Source: Asterias rubens (taxonomy: Eukaryota; Echinodermata; Asteroidea; Forcipulatida; Asteriidae). From it: 64,000 nt of DNA. A program made the position numbers and the translations under genes. Positions 60,985-64,000 of the stretch are shown piece after piece. The stretch spans positions 1,659,691 through 1,723,690 of the forward strand of contig NC_047078.1 in NCBI RefSeq assembly GCF_902459465.1. Direction: 5' to 3'. The notes under the pieces were generated by a model. That model had not been told where the DNA came from, ran no database searches, and was given only the letters and a program-made list of their open reading frames with translations. Position 1 is the first letter of the stretch. Each line of letters starts with the position of its first letter.

Positions 60985-63262
60985 TTGGTCTTTAACTGAA
61001 AAAACGACAAGGGGTAAAATCCAGTATTTTTATCACATTTTGGCCTTAAACTGAAAACACGACACGGGGCAAGTCCAGTATTTTTATTAAATTTTGGCCT
61101 TCAACTGAAAAAAAACCCACAAGGGGTAAGTCCAGTATTTTTATTGAATTTTGGCTTTAAACTTAAAAAACAACAAGGGGTAAGTCCAGTATTTTTATCA
61201 AATTTTGGCCTTAAACTGAAAAAACGACAAGGGGTAAGTCCAGTATTTTTATCGAATTTTGGCCATAAACTGAAAAAACGACAAGGGGTAAGTCCAGTAT
61301 TTTTATCGAATTTTGGCCATAAACTGAAAAAACGACAAGGGGTAAGTCCAGTATTTTTATCGAATTTTGGCAATAAACTGAAAAAACGACAAGGGGTAAG
61401 TCCAGTATTTTTATTGAATTTTGGCCATAAACTGAAAAAACGACAAGGGGTAAGTCCAGTATTTTTATCGAATTTTGGCCATAAACTGAAAAAACGACAA
61501 GGGGTAAGTCCAGTATTTTTATCGAATTTTGGCCATAAACTGAAAAAACGACAAGGGGTTAGTCCAGTATTTTTATCGAATTTTGGCCTTAAACTGAAAA
61601 AACGACAAGGGGTAAGTCCAGTATTTTTATCGGATTTTGGCAATAAACTGAAAAAATGACAAGGGGTAAGTCCAGTATTTTTATCGAATTTTGGCCTTAA
61701 ACTGAAAAAACGACAAGGGGTAAGTCCAGTATTTTTATCGGATTTTGGCCTTAAACTGAAAAACGACAAGGGGTAAGTCCAGTATTTTTATCAAATTTTG
61801 GCAATAAACTGATAAAATGTCAAGGGGTAAGTCCAGTATTTTTATCGAATTTTGGCCATAAACTGAAAAAACGACAAGGGGTTAGTCCAGTATTTTTATC
61901 GAATTTTGGCCTTTAACTGAAAAAACGACAAGGGGTAAGTCCAGTATTTTTATCGGATTTTGGCAATAAACTGAAAAAATGACAAGGGGTAAGTCCAGTA
62001 TTTTTATCGAATTTTGGCCTTAAACTGAAAAAACGACAAGGGGTAAGTCCAGTATTTTTATCGGATTTTGGCCTTAAACTGAAAAACGACAAGGGGTAAG
62101 TCCAGTATTTTTATCAAATTTTGGCAATAAACTGATAAAATGTCAAGGGGTAAGTCCAGTATTTTTATCAAATTTTGGCCGCAAACTGAAAAAACGACAA
62201 GGGGCAAGTCCAGTATTTTTATCAAATTTTTGCCTTAAACTGAAAAAACCACAAGGGGCAAGTCCAGTATTTTTATCAAATTTTGGCCTTAAACTGAAAA
62301 AACGACAAGGGGTAAGTCCAGTATTTTTATCGAATTTTGGCCTTAAACTGAAAAAAGGACAAAGGGTAAGTCCAGTATTTTTATCAAATTTTGGCCTAAA
62401 GCTGAAAAAAAAACCAATAAGGGGTAAGTCCAGTTTTTTTATCGAATTTTGGCAATAAACTGAAAAAAAGACAAGGGGTAAGTCCAGTATTTTTATCGAA
62501 TTTCGGCCTAAAAATGAAAAAAAAAACGATAAGGGGTAAGTCCAGTTTTTTTATCTAATTTTGGCCTTAAACTGAAAAAACGACAAGGGGTAAGTCCAGT
62601 ATTTTTATCGAATTTTGGCAATAAACTGAAAAAACGACAAGGGGTAAGTCCAGTATTTTTATTGAATTTTGGCAATAAACTTAAAAAACGACAAGGGGTA
62701 AGTCCAGTATATTTATCAAATTTTTGCAATAAACTTAAAAAACGACAAGGGGTAAGTCCAGTATTTTTATCAAATTTTGGCCTAAAGCTGAAAAAACGAC
62801 AAGGGGTAAGTCCAGTATTTTTATCAAATTTTGGCAATAAACTTAAAAAACGACAAGGGGTAAGTCCAGTATTTTTATCGAATTTCGGCCTAAAGCTGAA
62901 AAAAAAAAACGATAAGGGGTAAGTCCAGTTTTTTTATCGGATTTTGGCCATAAACTTAAAAAACGACAAGGGGTAAGTCCAGTATTTTTATCAAATTTTG
63001 GCAATAAACTTAAAAAACGACAAGGGGTAAGTCCAGTATTTTTATCGAATTTTGGCCTTAAACTGATAAAATGTCAAGGGGTAAGTCCAGTATTTTTATC
63101 GAATTTTGGCCTTAAACTGAAAAAACGACAAGGGGTAAGTCCAGTATTTTTATCGGATTTTGGCCTTAAACTGAAAAACAACAAGGGGTAAGTCCAGTAT
63201 TTTTATTAAATTTTGGCCTAAAGCTGAAAAAAAAAAGATAAGGGGTAAGTTCAGAGTTTTTA
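60985..63262. repeat. 54-bp satellite array, about 42 units
   Basis: The unit is 54 bp and contains CGACAAGGGGTAAGTCC, then AGTATTTTTATCGAATTTTGG, then an A-rich tail. Variants differ by cg/tc/ca swaps and A-run length. Because the unit is a multiple of three, long open frames exist on both strands (for example minus 61101-61769 and plus 61144-61659), but they are artefacts of periodicity. A six-unit higher-order repeat of 323 bp is visible: the variant with GATAAAATGTCAAGG recurs at 61801 and 62124. Confidence 0.93.
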
Positions 63263-64000
63263 TCAAATGAAAAATTAAATGAGAAGTTTATTTATAACAT
63301 TACATAAAAAAAAACTTCTAAAATATACAGAAAAACAGAGGAAGAACAAATAAGCAGAAGCCTGTTATCTATTATATAATGAAATGTTAAAATATATTTA
63401 AAAAATATACAAAGCGAAAAACCGATATAAAACATATTAACAAAATTATCAATTTACATTGTAGTACCTAATAAGTAATTCCCGTTACTATTTGTCTTAC
63501 TTGCATTTTTCCCCCAAACTTGAGCTCTGGCCCTCCCTGCTAAAAGGCGATGCAGCCGATTTCATGAAACGCTAGGACTTATCCTATCTCGAGTTAGGAC
63601 GAGTAACTTAGGATTAATCTTAAGGTTTGCATGCTACAGTGCAAGGTTCGGACTCGACGGCTGGACACATTTGACATTTTTCAAAAACCTACATTCACAC
63701 TTGGAGTATGAAAATGACAAATCCGTGTAAATTAGGGCTCAATTTGTCAGCGAAACTGCAAGAAAATAATGAAAGAAAAAACAACCTTGTTTCACAAAAT
63801 TGTGTGTGCTTTCAGATGCCTGAGAAAGGCTTCGGGTCTGAAGTCTTTCTCAGATTCAAATATTCTATAGCAAAATTATCTTTCTCAAAAACTATGTTTC
63901 TTCAGAGAGAGTTGTTTCTTACAATGATTTATACTATCAACAGCTCTCTGTTGCTCGCAATATCAAGTAAGTTTTTGTGCTAATTTACATACTTTAGAGT
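63263..64000. other. AT-rich flank with MITE fragments at the window end
   Basis: 63300-63500 is AT-rich without features. 63556-63660 is a family H fragment. From about 63656 a family A relative (GGACACATTTGACATTTTTC...) runs towards the window end, which cuts it. The open frame inside it is a repeat shadow. Confidence 0.55.

Noticed and set aside
61101-61769. Long repetitive open frames on both strands at 61.1-62.9 kb
   Set aside because: They come from a 54-bp satellite whose unit is a multiple of three and lacks stops in some frames; both strands are open at once, and there is no gene context.
60985-63262. CRISPR-like array
   Set aside because: There are no unique spacers between constant repeats; the whole unit repeats. 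The genome is eukaryotic.

Overview
This is eukaryotic, metazoan DNA: genes are split into short exons with GT/AG junctions, introns are AT-rich, and dispersed hairpin (MITE-like) repeats, tRNA-derived SINE remnants and tandem arrays are abundant. The recognisable proteins are animal ZPR1 and TOMM40 plus an animal-type poly(3-hydroxybutyrate) (PHB) depolymerase. With the repeat families, this points to an invertebrate deuterostome, most likely an echinoderm and perhaps a sea star. The phylum is an inference; no marker gene fixes it.

Region 1 (220-30799) is three head-to-tail copies of a unit of about 10.2 kb (220-10420, 10421-20584, 20585-30799). Each unit starts 2 bp outside a 79-bp hairpin. 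Each carries a promoter-like region and exons 1-6 of a PHB depolymerase, including the signal peptide and the whole catalytic triad. Only the third unit has an undamaged reading frame. It continues into single-copy exons 7-11 (33273-37906 onward, stop at 37968), giving an 11-exon, 346-residue protein. Units 1 and 2 are 5' partial copies with small indels. The indels cluster in one contiguous stretch of about 8 kb (roughly 6.9-14.9 kb), so assembly or polishing error must be weighed against true decay.

Region 2 (about 38.0-42.1 kb) has no gene I can support; it holds MITE copies and hairpins.

Region 3 (42139-57218) has two housekeeping genes in divergent orientation. ZPR1 is on the minus strand (11 exons, 456 residues in the shortest splice form). 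TOMM40 is on the plus strand (6 exons, 330 residues). Their start codons are 548 bp apart, so they probably share a bidirectional promoter. The 3' end of ZPR1 exon 6 is embedded in a minisatellite of ten 72-bp units. Each unit repeats the last coding segment plus its 5' splice site, nine of ten keep an intact donor, and the whole array is open in frame. Alternative donor choice could therefore add 24 residues per unit.

Region 4 (57.3-64 kb) has no supported gene. It holds SINE/MITE debris and a 2.3-kb satellite of about 42 units of 54 bp. Nearly every unit carries a splice-donor-like motif, and there is a 323-bp higher-order repeat.

Functionally, ZPR1 (a nucleocytoplasmic zinc-finger protein that binds eEF1A) and TOMM40 (the mitochondrial import pore) are unrelated apart from the shared promoter region. 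The PHB depolymerase is predicted to be secreted and to hydrolyse bacterial polyester.
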